A stretch of DNA of 40,272 nucleotides from Streptomyces sp. AC558_RSS880 (GCF_019049255.1 NZ_JAGMUJ010000015.1:1-40272), one strand, 5' to 3'. Positions 18,402-27,593 are shown, counted from the stretch's first letter. Translations and numbers: made by a program. Notes: generated from the letters alone by a model not told the origin.

Positions 18402-19121
18402 CTAGCCGCTCCACGCCTCGTCGTACGGGTCCTGCGGGACCGGGACCGGTTCGGCGTGGGTGACCTCGAAGTACGGGACCGGCCCGCCGTTGACGGGGTC
18501 CTTCGTACGGCGCGGGGTGTAGCGGCCGGTGACCTCCAGCCAGGTGTCCGGCCGCAGGACCGGAGGGATCGCGCCGGTGAGGGCGATCTTGACCGGCTGG
18601 GCGTCGGCGGCACAGCAGTTGAGGCCCATGCGGACCAGGTACGGGGCGCCGGTGCCGTCCAGGGCCACGAAACCGGTGATGCCGATGGGGCGGTCGCGCA
18701 GGTGACGGCCCTGGTCGTAGACCGCGCGGGCCGCGTACTCCCCGACTCCCAGGCGCAGGGGCCCCCGCTCGGGCAGCTCCGGGTAGCCGAGGGGTTCCCG
18801 CAGGGCCGTACCGGTGTGGGTGGCGCTGTAGGAGCCGAGGGCGGGCGGGGCGACCAGGATCAGGGCGAGGAGGGGGAGGGTGAGGAGCCAGGAGACACGG
18901 GGTTCCCGGTGCGACTCCCCCGGGTGCGGCCCGCGGCGCCACGCGTACCGGACCGTCGCCGCCGCCGTCGCGATCAGCACCGCGCCCGACAGCAGGAGCA
19001 GCGGGCGCAGGCCCGCCTTGACGTACCGCAGGTGGAGGTCGGTCAGGCCGGCGTGCAGCACGGTCGCGCCGAGGAGGAACAGCAGGGCCGCCTGGGCCTG
19101 GTGGTTCAGGGACGGCTTCAC
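18402..19121 (-). CDS. TIGR03943-family partner of YraQ-type permease
   Basis: The GTG at 19121 overlaps the TGA of the permease gene (GTGA), which fixes the start. 239 residues with membrane segments near 11-28, 38-55 and 78-95, then an outer domain of about 140 residues that contains GITGFV, a GLNCCAADAQP motif with adjacent cysteines 169/170, and an OB-like strand pattern (TWLEVTGRYTP). This is the family usually encoded behind YraQ/DUF318 permeases. The Cys pair may bind a metal or thiol. The two gene products presumably form one membrane complex of unknown substrate. Confidence 0.85.
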   Translation of the reverse strand: MKPSLNHQAQAALLFLLGATVLHAGLTDLHLRYVKAGLRPLLLLSGAVLIATAAATVRYAWRRGPHPGESHREPRVSWLLTLPLLALILVAPPALGSYSATHTGTALREPLGYPELPERGPLRLGVGEYAARAVYDQGRHLRDRPIGITGFVALDGTGAPYLVRMGLNCCAADAQPVKIALTGAIPPVLRPDTWLEVTGRYTPRRTKDPVNGGPVPYFEVTHAEPVPVPQDPYDEAWSG

Positions 19122-20200
19122 AGCAGTACCGCTCCCGTCAGGGCCGAGACGACCACCGCCAGGGCGAAGGTCGCGGGGGCGAAGCGCAGGGCGAAGGCCC
19201 GGCCGAACGTGCCCGCCTGCATCGCGAAGAGCTTCAGGTCGACCATCGGTCCCACGACCAGGAAGGCCAGCCGGGCCGTCAGCGAGAACTGGGTGAGCGA
19301 CGCCGCCACGAACGCGTCCGCCTCCGAGCAGATCGACAGCAGCACCGCCAGGACGGCCAGCACCAGCACCGACAGCACCGGGCTGCCGGCCGCCGCGCGC
19401 AGCCACTCCGCGGGGACCACCGCCTTCAGCGTCGCCGCCGCCATCGCGCCGACCACCAGGAAACCGCCCGCGTGCATCACGTCGTGCCGTACCGAGCCCC
19501 AGAACGCCGCGCCCCGGCTCCGCCCGTCGTACGACGAACGGGCGGGCGGGCGCAGCCAGTCGGTGCGGCCGAGGCGCTGCCACAGCCAGCCCATCGCGCA
19601 CGCCACCAGCAGGCTCGCGACGAAACGGGCGAGGACCATCCCGGGGTCGTCGGGGAAGGCGACCGCCGTCGCCGTCAGCACGATCGGGTTGATCGCGGGG
19701 GCGGAGAGCAGGAACGCCAGGGCGGCCGCCGGCGCCACTCCCCTGCGCACCAGCGCGCCCGCCACCGGCACGGACGCGCACTCGCAGCCCGGCAGCACCG
19801 CCCCCGCCGCGCCCGCGACGGGTACGGCCAGCGCGGGGCGTTCCGGCAGGGCGCGGGCGAAGAACGACGGCGGGACGAACACCGCGATCGCCGCCGACAG
19901 CAGGACGCCGAGCACCAGGAAGGGGAGGGCCTGGAGGACCACCGCCACGAACACCGTCATCCAGCTCTGCATCACCGGCGCGGCCAGGGCGCGGCGGACG
20001 GGGTCCTGGAACATCATCGCCGTGAGGAGGACGAGGGTGAGGAGGAGGGGGGAGGTGAGGTGGCGGGACGCCTCGTCGTGCGTCTTCTCCTCGTCCTGCG
20101 TCTTCTTCTCGTCGTGCGCCTTCTCCCCGTCCTGCGCCTTCTCCTCCCGGCCGTCGTCGGGTTCGGCGGTGCCGCGCGGGGGCGGTTTCGTGATGGCCAC
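19118..20200 (-). CDS. YraQ/ArsP_1 (DUF318) family permease
   Basis: The GTG at 20200 is favoured by GGAGGTG upstream; the reading frame is open further to 20338. 360 residues. The N-terminal 45 residues are hydrophilic and repetitive (KAQDGEKAHDEKKTQDEEKT) and should be cytosolic. Eight or so membrane segments follow. The family motif PGCECASVPVAGAL is at 137-150, with the paired SAPAINPIVL loop and the later SICSEADAFVAASL. ArsP-type members export organoarsenicals; for this branch the substrate is not known. It is coupled to the TIGR03943-like gene by a four-base overlap. Confidence 0.88.
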   Translation of the reverse strand: MAITKPPPRGTAEPDDGREEKAQDGEKAHDEKKTQDEEKTHDEASRHLTSPLLLTLVLLTAMMFQDPVRRALAAPVMQSWMTVFVAVVLQALPFLVLGVLLSAAIAVFVPPSFFARALPERPALAVPVAGAAGAVLPGCECASVPVAGALVRRGVAPAAALAFLLSAPAINPIVLTATAVAFPDDPGMVLARFVASLLVACAMGWLWQRLGRTDWLRPPARSSYDGRSRGAAFWGSVRHDVMHAGGFLVVGAMAAATLKAVVPAEWLRAAAGSPVLSVLVLAVLAVLLSICSEADAFVAASLTQFSLTARLAFLVVGPMVDLKLFAMQAGTFGRAFALRFAPATFALAVVVSALTGAVLL

Positions 20201-20340
20201 GGGCCGGGTGCACCTCCATGGATGCGCGCGCGAGAGAGCGGGGCCGCGCTCGGGTCCCTCCCCCTTGGTACGGAGGGCGGGGCGCGGCCGTTCAGACCCG
20301 GTCTGGAACCACCCGTCACGATGAGGCAGTCTCTTCACCC

Positions 20341-22278
20341 GTGGTGAGCCTCCTTCCCAACCCGGCCCCGCCCGGCGACCCGTCGGCGCACATGGTGGTG
20401 TGCGGCGACGACGGGCTCGCGCACCGGCTCGCCGCCGAACTGCGCGGTGTGTACCGCGAGCAGGTGACCCTCGTCGTGCCGCCGACCGGACGCAGCGGCC
20501 GGCAGCCGGTGGTGGGGCGGGCCCGCGCGGCCTCCGCCGCCCTGCTCGACCGGGTCGTGACCGCCGTCAACCGGGGCAACAGCGGGTCCGGCGGACCCGG
20601 CGGGTCCGACGACACCCTGGTGCCCGGCGAACGGGTCGTGGAGGCCGCCGAGCCGACCGAGGCCGTGCTCGCCGAGGTCGGGGTGGAACGCGCCGCCGCG
20701 CTGGCGCTGGTGTACGACGACGACGAGACCAACATCCGTGCCGCCCTGACCGCCCGCCGGCTCAACCCCCGGCTGCGGCTCGTCCTCCGGCTCTACAACC
20801 GGCGGCTGGGCCAGCACATCGAGGAACTCCTCGATCAGGCCGCCGCGTTGGCGGGCGGTGGCGGCGCGCCGGGACGCGGCGGGGCCGACATCGCCACGAC
20901 CGTGCTGTCCGACGCCGACACGACCACACCCGCGCTGGTCGCCACCGCGCTCGTCGGCACCAGCAAGGTCGTCGACGCGGAGGGGCTGCTGCTGCGGGCG
21001 GTGGAGCGCCGGCCTCCGGGGCCGGGCGAGGTGGCCGACCCGGGGCTGTGCACCCTCGCGCTGCTCTCCGCGACCAGCAACGATCCCGCCGGGGACGAGG
21101 GTTCGGAGGACAGCGGCGAGCAGGGTCCGCAACTGCTGCCCGACGCCGCGGCGGTGGCGGCGGCGACCGGGCGGGGGACGGTGGTGCTGGAGCAACTGTC
21201 CTACTCCGGGCCCTCGTTGTCGTCCGGGCGGGGCGGGCCGCCGTTCGCCTCGCTGTTCTCGCGGCGGCTGCGGTGGTCGCTGGCGGGGCTGGTGGCGGCC
21301 ACGGTCGCGCTCGCGGTCGCCCTGGCGCTGGTGACGGACGACGATCCGCTGCACGCCACGTACGTCACGCTGCTCGACCTGTTCGCGATCAACGAGCCCG
21401 CGCACCACGAGTCCACCGGCCGACAGGTGCTGCAACTGCTGTCCGGAGTGGTGGGGTTGCTGCTGCTGCCGGTACTGCTGGCGGCGGTGCTGGAGGCGCT
21501 GGGGACGTTCCGCACGGCGTCGGCGCTGCGGAAGCCGCCGCGCGGGCTGAGCGGGCACGTGGTGCTGCTCGGACTGGGCAAGATCGGGACGCGGGTGCTC
21601 ACACGACTGCGGGAGCTGCACATTCCGGTGGTGTGCGTCGAGGCCGATCCGGAGGCGCGGGGGATGGCCGTGGCGCGGCGGCTACGGGTGCCGGTGGTGC
21701 TGGGGGACGTCACGCAGGAGGGGGTGCTGGAGTCCGCGAAGATCCACCGTGCGGACGCGCTGCTGGCACTGACCAGTGCGGATACGACGAACCTGGAGGC
21801 GGTGCTGTACGCGCGGTCCGTACGGCCCGATCTGCGGGCGGTGCTGCGGCTGTACGACGACGACTTCGCGAAGGCCGTGTACCGGACGCTGCGGACCGCG
21901 CACCCCTCGGCGCTGACGCGGAGCCGGAGTGTCTCCCATCTGGCCGCGCCCGCGTTCGCCGGGGCGATGATGGGGCGGCAGATCCTGGGGGCGATTCCGG
22001 TGGAACGGCGGGTGCTGCTGTTCGCGGCGGTCGTCGTGGGCGGGTACGCGCAGCTGGAGGGGCGGACGGTGGGGGAGGCGTTCCGGGCGGGGGCCTGGCG
22101 GGTGCTGGCGCTGGACACGGCGGGATCCGCCTCCGGCGGGGAGGGGGTGCCGGGTTCCGGGCTGGTGTGGGACCTCCCCGATACGTATGTGCTGCGTGCC
22201 GAGGACCGGGTGGTGCTGGCCGCCACCCGGCGGGGGCTGGCGGAGTTGCTGGGGCGGCGGGCGCGGAGCGCGACGTAG
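20341..22278 (+). CDS. Two-RCK membrane protein (TrkA-N / ion-channel-like)
   Basis: About 645 residues; tandem GTG codons at 20341 and 20344 are the likely starts, without a clear ribosome site. An N-terminal Rossmann/RCK-like domain (MVVCGDDGLAHRLAAEL) is followed by a linker, a membrane segment at 311-332, a pore-like stretch (YVTLLDLFAINEPAHHES), a second membrane segment at 363-386, and a C-terminal TrkA-N domain with GLGKIG at 411-416 and the acidic CVEAD that ends strand two. The order resembles potassium channels with two RCK units, but the TVGYG-type filter is absent. It may be an unusual channel or a nucleotide-regulated transporter subunit. Confidence 0.85.
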   Translation: MVSLLPNPAPPGDPSAHMVVCGDDGLAHRLAAELRGVYREQVTLVVPPTGRSGRQPVVGRARAASAALLDRVVTAVNRGNSGSGGPGGSDDTLVPGERVVEAAEPTEAVLAEVGVERAAALALVYDDDETNIRAALTARRLNPRLRLVLRLYNRRLGQHIEELLDQAAALAGGGGAPGRGGADIATTVLSDADTTTPALVATALVGTSKVVDAEGLLLRAVERRPPGPGEVADPGLCTLALLSATSNDPAGDEGSEDSGEQGPQLLPDAAAVAAATGRGTVVLEQLSYSGPSLSSGRGGPPFASLFSRRLRWSLAGLVAATVALAVALALVTDDDPLHATYVTLLDLFAINEPAHHESTGRQVLQLLSGVVGLLLLPVLLAAVLEALGTFRTASALRKPPRGLSGHVVLLGLGKIGTRVLTRLRELHIPVVCVEADPEARGMAVARRLRVPVVLGDVTQEGVLESAKIHRADALLALTSADTTNLEAVLYARSVRPDLRAVLRLYDDDFAKAVYRTLRTAHPSALTRSRSVSHLAAPAFAGAMMGRQILGAIPVERRVLLFAAVVVGGYAQLEGRTVGEAFRAGAWRVLALDTAGSASGGEGVPGSGLVWDLPDTYVLRAEDRVVLAATRRGLAELLGRRARSAT

Positions 22279-22321
22279 CGCTGGGCGCTGGGCGGGGCGG
22301 GTTTCGCTTGCCCGCGCTCGC

Positions 22322-22367
22322 GGGGTGCCTCCCCCACTCTCGACTTCGCTCGAGCGGGAGGTACCCC
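22322..22367. terminator. Long hairpin between converging genes
   Basis: GGGGTGCCTCCC (22322-22333) pairs with GGGAGGTACCCC (22356-22367) with one mismatch; inside, CTCGA and TCGAG form a second stem. It lies between the ends of the RCK protein gene and the S9 peptidase gene and can stop both. The sequence resembles a hairpin found many times between genes in Streptomyces genomes. Confidence 0.75.
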
Positions 22368-22409
22368 CACCGCCCACCCGTGCCGCCCCAGCGGCACGAC
22401 TGCCCGCAG

Positions 22410-24260
22410 CTACGGGGCGGGCAGGTGTTTGGCCGCGAAGGCGAGTTCCAGGCGGACCTGCTTGATGCGTTCGTCGACCACCAGGGAACCGTGGCCCGCG
22501 TCGTAGCGGTAGACCTCGTGGACCGCGTCGCGGGACTCCAGGCGTTTGACGTAGTTCTCGATCTGCCGGATGGGGCAGCGGGGGTCGTTGACGCCCGCCG
22601 AGATGTAGACCGGGGCCCTGACCTGGTCGACGTAGGTGATCGGGGAGGACGCCTCGAAGCGGTCGGGGACCTCCTCCGGGGTGCCGCCGAGCAGCGTGCG
22701 GTCCATCGCCTTCAGCGCTTCCATCTCGTCGTGGTACGCCGTGACGTAGTCGGCGACCGGAACCGCCGCGATGCCCACCGCCCACGCGTCGGGCTGCGTG
22801 CCGATGCCGAGCAGGGTGAGGTAGCCGCCCCAGGAGCCGCCGGTGAGGACCAGCCGGGCCGGGTCGGCGAGTCCGGAGGTGATCGCCCACTCCCGCACCG
22901 CCGCGATGTCCTCCAGCTCGATCAGGCCCACCCGGTGCTTCAGCGCGTCGGTCCAGGCGCGGCCGTAGCCCGTGGAGCCCCGGTAGTTGACGCGGACCAC
23001 CGCGTAGCCGTGGTCGACCCAGGCGGCCGGGCCGGCCGCGAAGGAGTCGCTGTCGTGCCAGGTGGGGCCGCCGTGGATGTCGAAGACCGTGGGGAGGGGT
23101 CCGGTCGCGCCGGCCGGCTTCTGGACGAGGGCGTGGATACGGCCGCCGGGCCCCTCCACCCACACGTCCTCCACCGGTACCGACCCGGGCGACTTCATCC
23201 CGGGCGGGTCGAGGACCACTCCGCCCGTCGTGGAGCGCACCGCCGGCGGCTGGGCCGCCGACGACCACAGGTACTCCACGCTGCCGTCGGGCCGGACCGT
23301 CGCGCCCGAGACCGCGCCGCGCGGGGTGGGGATCTTCTCCAGCCGGCGCTCGGCCAGGTCGTAGCGGAACAGCTCGCCGCGGGCCTCGAAGCCGTGCGCG
23401 ATGAGCAGCCCCGTGCCGTCCGGGTACCACTCGGCGCTCACGTCGCCCGGCAGCTCCAGCGCGAGGTCGCTCTCCTCCCCCGTCGCCACGTCCCACACCA
23501 GGGGCTCCCAGCGTCCGCGCCGCTGGTGGCCGACGAGCAGCCGGGTGTCGCCCGGCACCGGCGCGAAGCCCAGCACCTCCAGGCCCAGCTCCCGGGTGCC
23601 GCCCTCGGTGTCGTCGAGCTCGGCGACCGTCGTACCGTCGGGCCGCAGCACCCGCAGCGCGGAGTGCATCGCGTCACCGTGCTCGGTGTGCTCCACGGCG
23701 ATCAGCGAACCGTCGTGGGAGAGGTCGCCGACGCCCGCCGACTCGCGGTGCCGGTAGATCTCCACGGGCGCCTCGCCCGTGCGGGCCAGGTGGATCGTCG
23801 TACCGTCCTCGTCCGTGGAACGGCCCACGACCGCCGTACGGCCGTCCCGGCCCAGCGCGAGTCCCGCCGGGTACGAAGGGTCAAGGCCCGGTGCCGCGAG
23901 TTCGTCCTCGCCGCCCGGGAACCGCTGCCGGCGCCACACGCCGAACTCGTCGCCGTCCTTGTCGTCGAACCACCAGATCCACTCGCCGTCCGGCGAGAGC
24001 ACGCCGTCCGTCGTGCCGTTGGGCCGGTCCGTCACCTGCCGCTGCTCGCCCGTCGCCCGGTCCCAGGCGTACAGCTCGTACGTCCCCGTCGCGTTCGACA
24101 CGAACAGGGAGCGGTCGGGGGCGTCCTCCGCCCAGTCGGGCAGGGACACCCGGGGTGCCCGGAAGCGCTTCTCCCAGTCGGGCATGCCCGCGCCCTGTTC
24201 CACTCGCTCGGTCTGGTGGTCCGCCCGGTCCGGCGCGTCGGACCCGTTGCTCTCAGTCAT
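22410..24260 (-). CDS. S9-family (prolyl-oligopeptidase-like) serine peptidase
   Basis: ATG 24260 (MTESNGSDAP) gives 616 residues of standard S9C layout: an N-terminal beta-propeller (about 40-365, with repeated WD/DG motifs) that screens substrates, and a C-terminal alpha/beta hydrolase. The catalytic triad is Ser476 in GGSWGGY, Asp559 in AGVNDPRCP and His590 in DAGHGSL; the oxyanion-side DIHGGP motif is at 394-399. There is no signal peptide, so it should cut short peptides inside the cell. It is not in an operon; the next gene upstream is divergent. Confidence 0.95.
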   Translation of the reverse strand: MTESNGSDAPDRADHQTERVEQGAGMPDWEKRFRAPRVSLPDWAEDAPDRSLFVSNATGTYELYAWDRATGEQRQVTDRPNGTTDGVLSPDGEWIWWFDDKDGDEFGVWRRQRFPGGEDELAAPGLDPSYPAGLALGRDGRTAVVGRSTDEDGTTIHLARTGEAPVEIYRHRESAGVGDLSHDGSLIAVEHTEHGDAMHSALRVLRPDGTTVAELDDTEGGTRELGLEVLGFAPVPGDTRLLVGHQRRGRWEPLVWDVATGEESDLALELPGDVSAEWYPDGTGLLIAHGFEARGELFRYDLAERRLEKIPTPRGAVSGATVRPDGSVEYLWSSAAQPPAVRSTTGGVVLDPPGMKSPGSVPVEDVWVEGPGGRIHALVQKPAGATGPLPTVFDIHGGPTWHDSDSFAAGPAAWVDHGYAVVRVNYRGSTGYGRAWTDALKHRVGLIELEDIAAVREWAITSGLADPARLVLTGGSWGGYLTLLGIGTQPDAWAVGIAAVPVADYVTAYHDEMEALKAMDRTLLGGTPEEVPDRFEASSPITYVDQVRAPVYISAGVNDPRCPIRQIENYVKRLESRDAVHEVYRYDAGHGSLVVDERIKQVRLELAFAAKHLPAP

Positions 24261-24417
24261 GACCCCATACTGCCTGTCCCGGAGGGCATCGCGCCGCCGA
24301 GGTCCCCAGGCTGTGGACAACTTCTTCCCGATCCTTCACCGCCCCCTCGTGGAGACGGCCCGCCGCACGACGACCCCGCGGGCCGGGAACCACCCGCGGA
24401 CCCGTACCGTTGAGGGC

Positions 24418-25257
24418 GTGTACCGGTTTCTGCTGACGCCCCGCTGGTGGGGGATCAACGTCTTCCTGCTGCTCTCCATCCCCTTCTGCGTCTTCATGGG
24501 GTCCTGGCAGCTGGGCCGGTTCGAGGACCGGGTGGACAGCCACCGCGACGCCGAGGCACGGATCGCCACGGACCAGCGGGAGGCGGCCAGGCCCCTGGAC
24601 GACCTGCTGCCCGTGACCAAGGCCACCTCCGGCAAGCAGGCCACCGCGAGCGGCCGGTACGACACCCAGTTGCTGGTGCCCGACCGCACGCTGGACGACA
24701 AGGACGGCTACTACGTCCTGACCCTGCTGCGCACCGACACCGGCCGGGCGCTGCCCGTCGTCCGGGGCTGGCTGCCCGGCACCCCCGATCCGGCCGAGGT
24801 GCCCGCGGCGCCCACCGGTGAGGTCACCGTCACCGGCGCGCTCCAGGCGTCCGAGACCCCGGGCAGCAACGGCGTCAGCGCCCGCGGCGGCCTGCCGCGG
24901 GGACAGACGTCGGCGATCAGCTCGGCGTCGCTGGTGAACCTCGTGGAGTACGACGTGTACGACGCCTGGATCACGCTCAACCGCGGCGACTCGGGGATGC
25001 GGGCGGTGCCGGCGACCGCGCCGGGCGGCACCGGACTGGACCTGAAGGCGTTCCAGAACCTCGGCTACACCGCCGAGTGGTTCGCCTTCGTGGGCTTCGT
25101 GATCTTCATGTGGTTCCGGCTGTTCCGCCGCGAGCTGGAGTTCGTCCGCGACGCGGAACTGGGCCTGGTCCCGGACGAGGACGGGACCGACGGGACCGGG
25201 ACCGTGAACGGAAACGGGGAGCGGGAACCGGAGCGGTCGAGTCCGTCAGCGGTCTGA
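24418..25257 (+). CDS. SURF1-family cytochrome oxidase assembly protein
   Basis: The GTG at 24418 (VYRFLLTPRWWG) gives 279 residues. Membrane segment at 12-29 ends in the family hallmark GSWQLGRFEDR; a periplasm-side domain of about 190 residues follows with VPVVRGWLP-like LPVVRGWLPG and the YDVYDAWI pattern; the second membrane segment is at about 220-236 (EWFAFVGFVIFMWFRLFRRE), then a Glu/Gly-rich tail. SURF1 helps insert heme into the aa3-type oxidase. It converges with the membrane-protein gene at 25282, with 24 bases between. Confidence 0.92.
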   Translation: MYRFLLTPRWWGINVFLLLSIPFCVFMGSWQLGRFEDRVDSHRDAEARIATDQREAARPLDDLLPVTKATSGKQATASGRYDTQLLVPDRTLDDKDGYYVLTLLRTDTGRALPVVRGWLPGTPDPAEVPAAPTGEVTVTGALQASETPGSNGVSARGGLPRGQTSAISSASLVNLVEYDVYDAWITLNRGDSGMRAVPATAPGGTGLDLKAFQNLGYTAEWFAFVGFVIFMWFRLFRRELEFVRDAELGLVPDEDGTDGTGTVNGNGEREPERSSPSAV

Positions 25258-25281
25258 CAACGGACCGGAGGACCGCCCCCG

Positions 25282-26511
25282 TCACACCGCCGTCAGCAGC
25301 CCCGTGTAGTACACCGTGCCCGCGCACGCGTTGCTCACCGTCGTGGTGGCCGCGCCCGAACCCGTGGGCGGCGTGTACGTCACCGCGACGCTGCCCTCCA
25401 CCGTGCCGTCCTCCCTGACCAGCTGGGCGGCCGTGCCGCTGTCGGTGCCCGTGGACGCACCGGTCGTCGTGGTCGGGTTGTCGGTCGGTGTCGGATCGGG
25501 CGAGGGACCGCCGGTGCCGCCACCGGTGCCGGTGCCACCGCCGGTGCTGTCGCCCGGAGCCGTGCAGGGTTCGGAGGGCACCCAGGCGAACTTCACCTCG
25601 TACGCCGCACCCGGCTTGAGCACCAGTTGGGCGGCCTCCAGGGAGGGGTCGGGCAGCCCGGCCGCCGCGTCCCCCGCCACGTGCGGCGCCGAACCCACCT
25701 TGGCGGTGTCGGCGGCGCCCTGCGGGATCGCGTTCACGGAGCCGGCGCCCTCGACGGTACAGCTCACGGTGGAGACGTTGACGACCCGGAAGGAGCCGTA
25801 GACCGCGCCCGTGGATTCGGGGGCGGCGCTGGACGCGGCCGCCGGGCCGAGCTGGGCGGCGGTACAGGCGGGCACCCCGGCCGCGGTGCTGGACGAGGGG
25901 GCGGACCCCTCCGTCGTACCCGTACTGGAGCCGGTGGACGAGCCGCCCTTCTCCTTGTCCTTCTTGTCGCCCCTGTCGGTACCCTCGACCTGGTCCGAGG
26001 CGCCGCCCGCGGTGCTCTCCCCGCCCTTCGGGTCCTTGCCCTGGCCGGTGCCGCCCTGCGCCTGCGCGGCGTGGCCGACGGCGGAGGGGTCGGCGTCGGA
26101 GCCGGTGACGCCGGAGACGTGGACGAGGGCGGGGACCGCGGTGCCGAGGAAGAGGGCGGCCGCGGCCACGCCGACGAGGGCCTGGCGTTTGCGGGCCCGG
26201 CGGGCGGGGACGGCCCGGCGCAGATAGTCCAGGGTGCCGTCGCCCGGCTCCACCTCCCGCACCGCCTGCCGCATCAGGGCGCGCAGTGCCAGCTCGTCCG
26301 CGTCGAGCCCCTTGGAGCCCTGTTCGTCCAGGCCGTCGTTCACAGTTCCGTTCCCAGCGTGCGTGTGCTTCGGTTCGTTCCCGTCGCCGGATTCCCGTAC
26401 GTCCTCGGGCGCGGGCACACCCTCGGACTCCCGCGCGGCGCCGGACGGGCGGGAGGTCCCCCGGACCTCCGGCCCGCGCTCCTCGCGCCGCGCGTCCTTG
26501 CCGTCGCTCAT
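25282..26511 (-). CDS. Membrane protein co-encoded with SigE-like sigma factor
   Basis: 409 residues. A cytosolic, charged N-terminal part of about 110 residues contains a possible sigma-binding helix (ELALRALMRQAVREVE). One membrane segment follows (RQALVGVAAAALFLGTAVPAL). The outer part is a low-complexity Gly/Ser/Asp/Lys linker, then a cysteine-bearing domain resembling DUF4232 (CTAAQLG, STVSCTVEG, SEPCTAPG, SNACAGTVYYTG). The start overlaps the sigma gene stop by four bases. By position and topology it is a candidate anti-sigma factor or sensor, but no ZAS zinc motif (HxxxCxxC) is visible, so that role is inferred. Confidence 0.75.
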   Translation of the reverse strand: MSDGKDARREERGPEVRGTSRPSGAARESEGVPAPEDVRESGDGNEPKHTHAGNGTVNDGLDEQGSKGLDADELALRALMRQAVREVEPGDGTLDYLRRAVPARRARKRQALVGVAAAALFLGTAVPALVHVSGVTGSDADPSAVGHAAQAQGGTGQGKDPKGGESTAGGASDQVEGTDRGDKKDKEKGGSSTGSSTGTTEGSAPSSSTAAGVPACTAAQLGPAAASSAAPESTGAVYGSFRVVNVSTVSCTVEGAGSVNAIPQGAADTAKVGSAPHVAGDAAAGLPDPSLEAAQLVLKPGAAYEVKFAWVPSEPCTAPGDSTGGGTGTGGGTGGPSPDPTPTDNPTTTTGASTGTDSGTAAQLVREDGTVEGSVAVTYTPPTGSGAATTTVSNACAGTVYYTGLLTAV

Positions 26512-27182
26512 GCCGGCGCCTCCATGGCCAGCCGCAGCGCCGCGATACCGCGTGAGCCGTACGCCTTCACCGAGCCCAGCGAGATGCCGAGGGTCTCGGC
26601 GACCTGCGCCTCGGTCATGTCCGCGAAGTAGCGCAGCACCAGCACCTCGCGCTGGCGGCGCTGGAGCCCCTTCATCGCCTTGATGAGGGAGTCGCGCTCC
26701 AGCTGGTCGTAGGCGCCCTCCTCCGCGCTCGCCATGTCGGGCATGGGCTTGGAGAGCAGCTTGAGGCCGAGGATGCGGCGGCGCAGCGCGGAGCGGGACA
26801 GGTTGACGACCGTCTGACGCAGGTAGGCCAGGGTCTTCTCCGGGTCCCGGACGCGTTTGCGGGCGGAGTGGACGCGGATGAACGCCTCCTGCACGACGTC
26901 CTCGCAGGAGGCGGTGTCGTCGAGGAGGAGCGCCGCGAGGCCCAGCAGCGAGCGGTAGTGCGCGCGGTAGGTCTCGGTGAGGTGGTCGACGGTGGTGCCG
27001 GCCGCCACGACGTCGTCGGCGCCGTCACGCTGACCGGGGATACGGGCGGGGCGCGCTGCGGGCATGGGCGCGATCACCGGCATGCCGCCGCCGGACGCGC
27101 CGGACATGCGGGGTCGGCGAGCCGGGCGGGGCGGCCGGAGGGCCGTGCCGCGCGACGCTGTGAAGTCGAGTACCTCAGCCAC
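26508..27182 (-). CDS. SigE-family ECF RNA polymerase sigma factor
   Basis: 224 residues from a GTG at 27182; a later start near residue 26 (MSGASGG) is possible. The first 60 residues are disordered and Pro/Arg-rich. Region 2 runs about 70-135 (YRAHYRSLLGLAALLL, EDVVQEAFIRVHSA for core binding and -10 recognition). Region 4 is about 173-218 (LQRRQREVLVLRYFADMTEA, then VAETLGISLGSVKAYGSRG) and recognises the -35 box. The Streptomyces SigE-like group has this short two-domain form. It is coupled to the membrane protein downstream. Confidence 0.93.
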   Translation of the reverse strand: MAEVLDFTASRGTALRPPRPARRPRMSGASGGGMPVIAPMPAARPARIPGQRDGADDVVAAGTTVDHLTETYRAHYRSLLGLAALLLDDTASCEDVVQEAFIRVHSARKRVRDPEKTLAYLRQTVVNLSRSALRRRILGLKLLSKPMPDMASAEEGAYDQLERDSLIKAMKGLQRRQREVLVLRYFADMTEAQVAETLGISLGSVKAYGSRGIAALRLAMEAPA

Positions 27183-27338
27183 GCCAGTTGGACACGCTTC
27201 CCCTCGTAAGGGTTGTACGCGCCGGGCGTCACTTTTGCGGTGGCCGGTGCGGCCGGCCGCCCGCCCGCGTCAGGCAGCACCACCGACAGCACATCAAATG
27301 CCCTCATGCGTCCCGCTCTTCCCCTGTATTCCATATGA

Positions 27339-27382
27339 ACGGGCGTCCCCACGCCCGGTTCCGGACGTCCCCACGTCCGGAA
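27339..27382. promoter_or_regulatory. Two tandem hairpins; terminator of asd and/or promoter region of sigma gene
   Basis: Stem GGGCGT/ACGCCC at 27341-27356 and stem TTCCGGACGT/ACGTCCGGAA at 27359-27382, both with the loop CCCC. On the minus strand GGAACC (27362-27357) and GTTC (27340-27337) are 16 bases apart, the spacing of ECF promoters (GGAAC...CGTT). The rest of the 27183-27593 gap shows no gene. Confidence 0.5.
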
Positions 27383-27593
27383 AGCAGCGCCCCAGTGCCC
27401 CCGGTAGGGGGTGACCGCAAAGACGCTCCCCGCCCTCCGCTCGGTTGCGGATGACGGGGAGGTGAATCCTCGTACACGCCTGGCGCAATCCTCCGTTGCC
27501 GGAACGGCCTGATCAAGTGGCCAGGGCCGGGAATCCGGCATGCACAGGACTTACACAGATCCTACAAACGAATACTGTGCGATCCAGAACTTT

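Noticed and set aside
20400..24413. Very long plus-strand open frame crossing the RCK protein and S9 peptidase genes
   Set aside because: It runs through two genes with clear motifs in other frames and through their terminator; its translation is Arg/Ala/Gly-rich with no domain.
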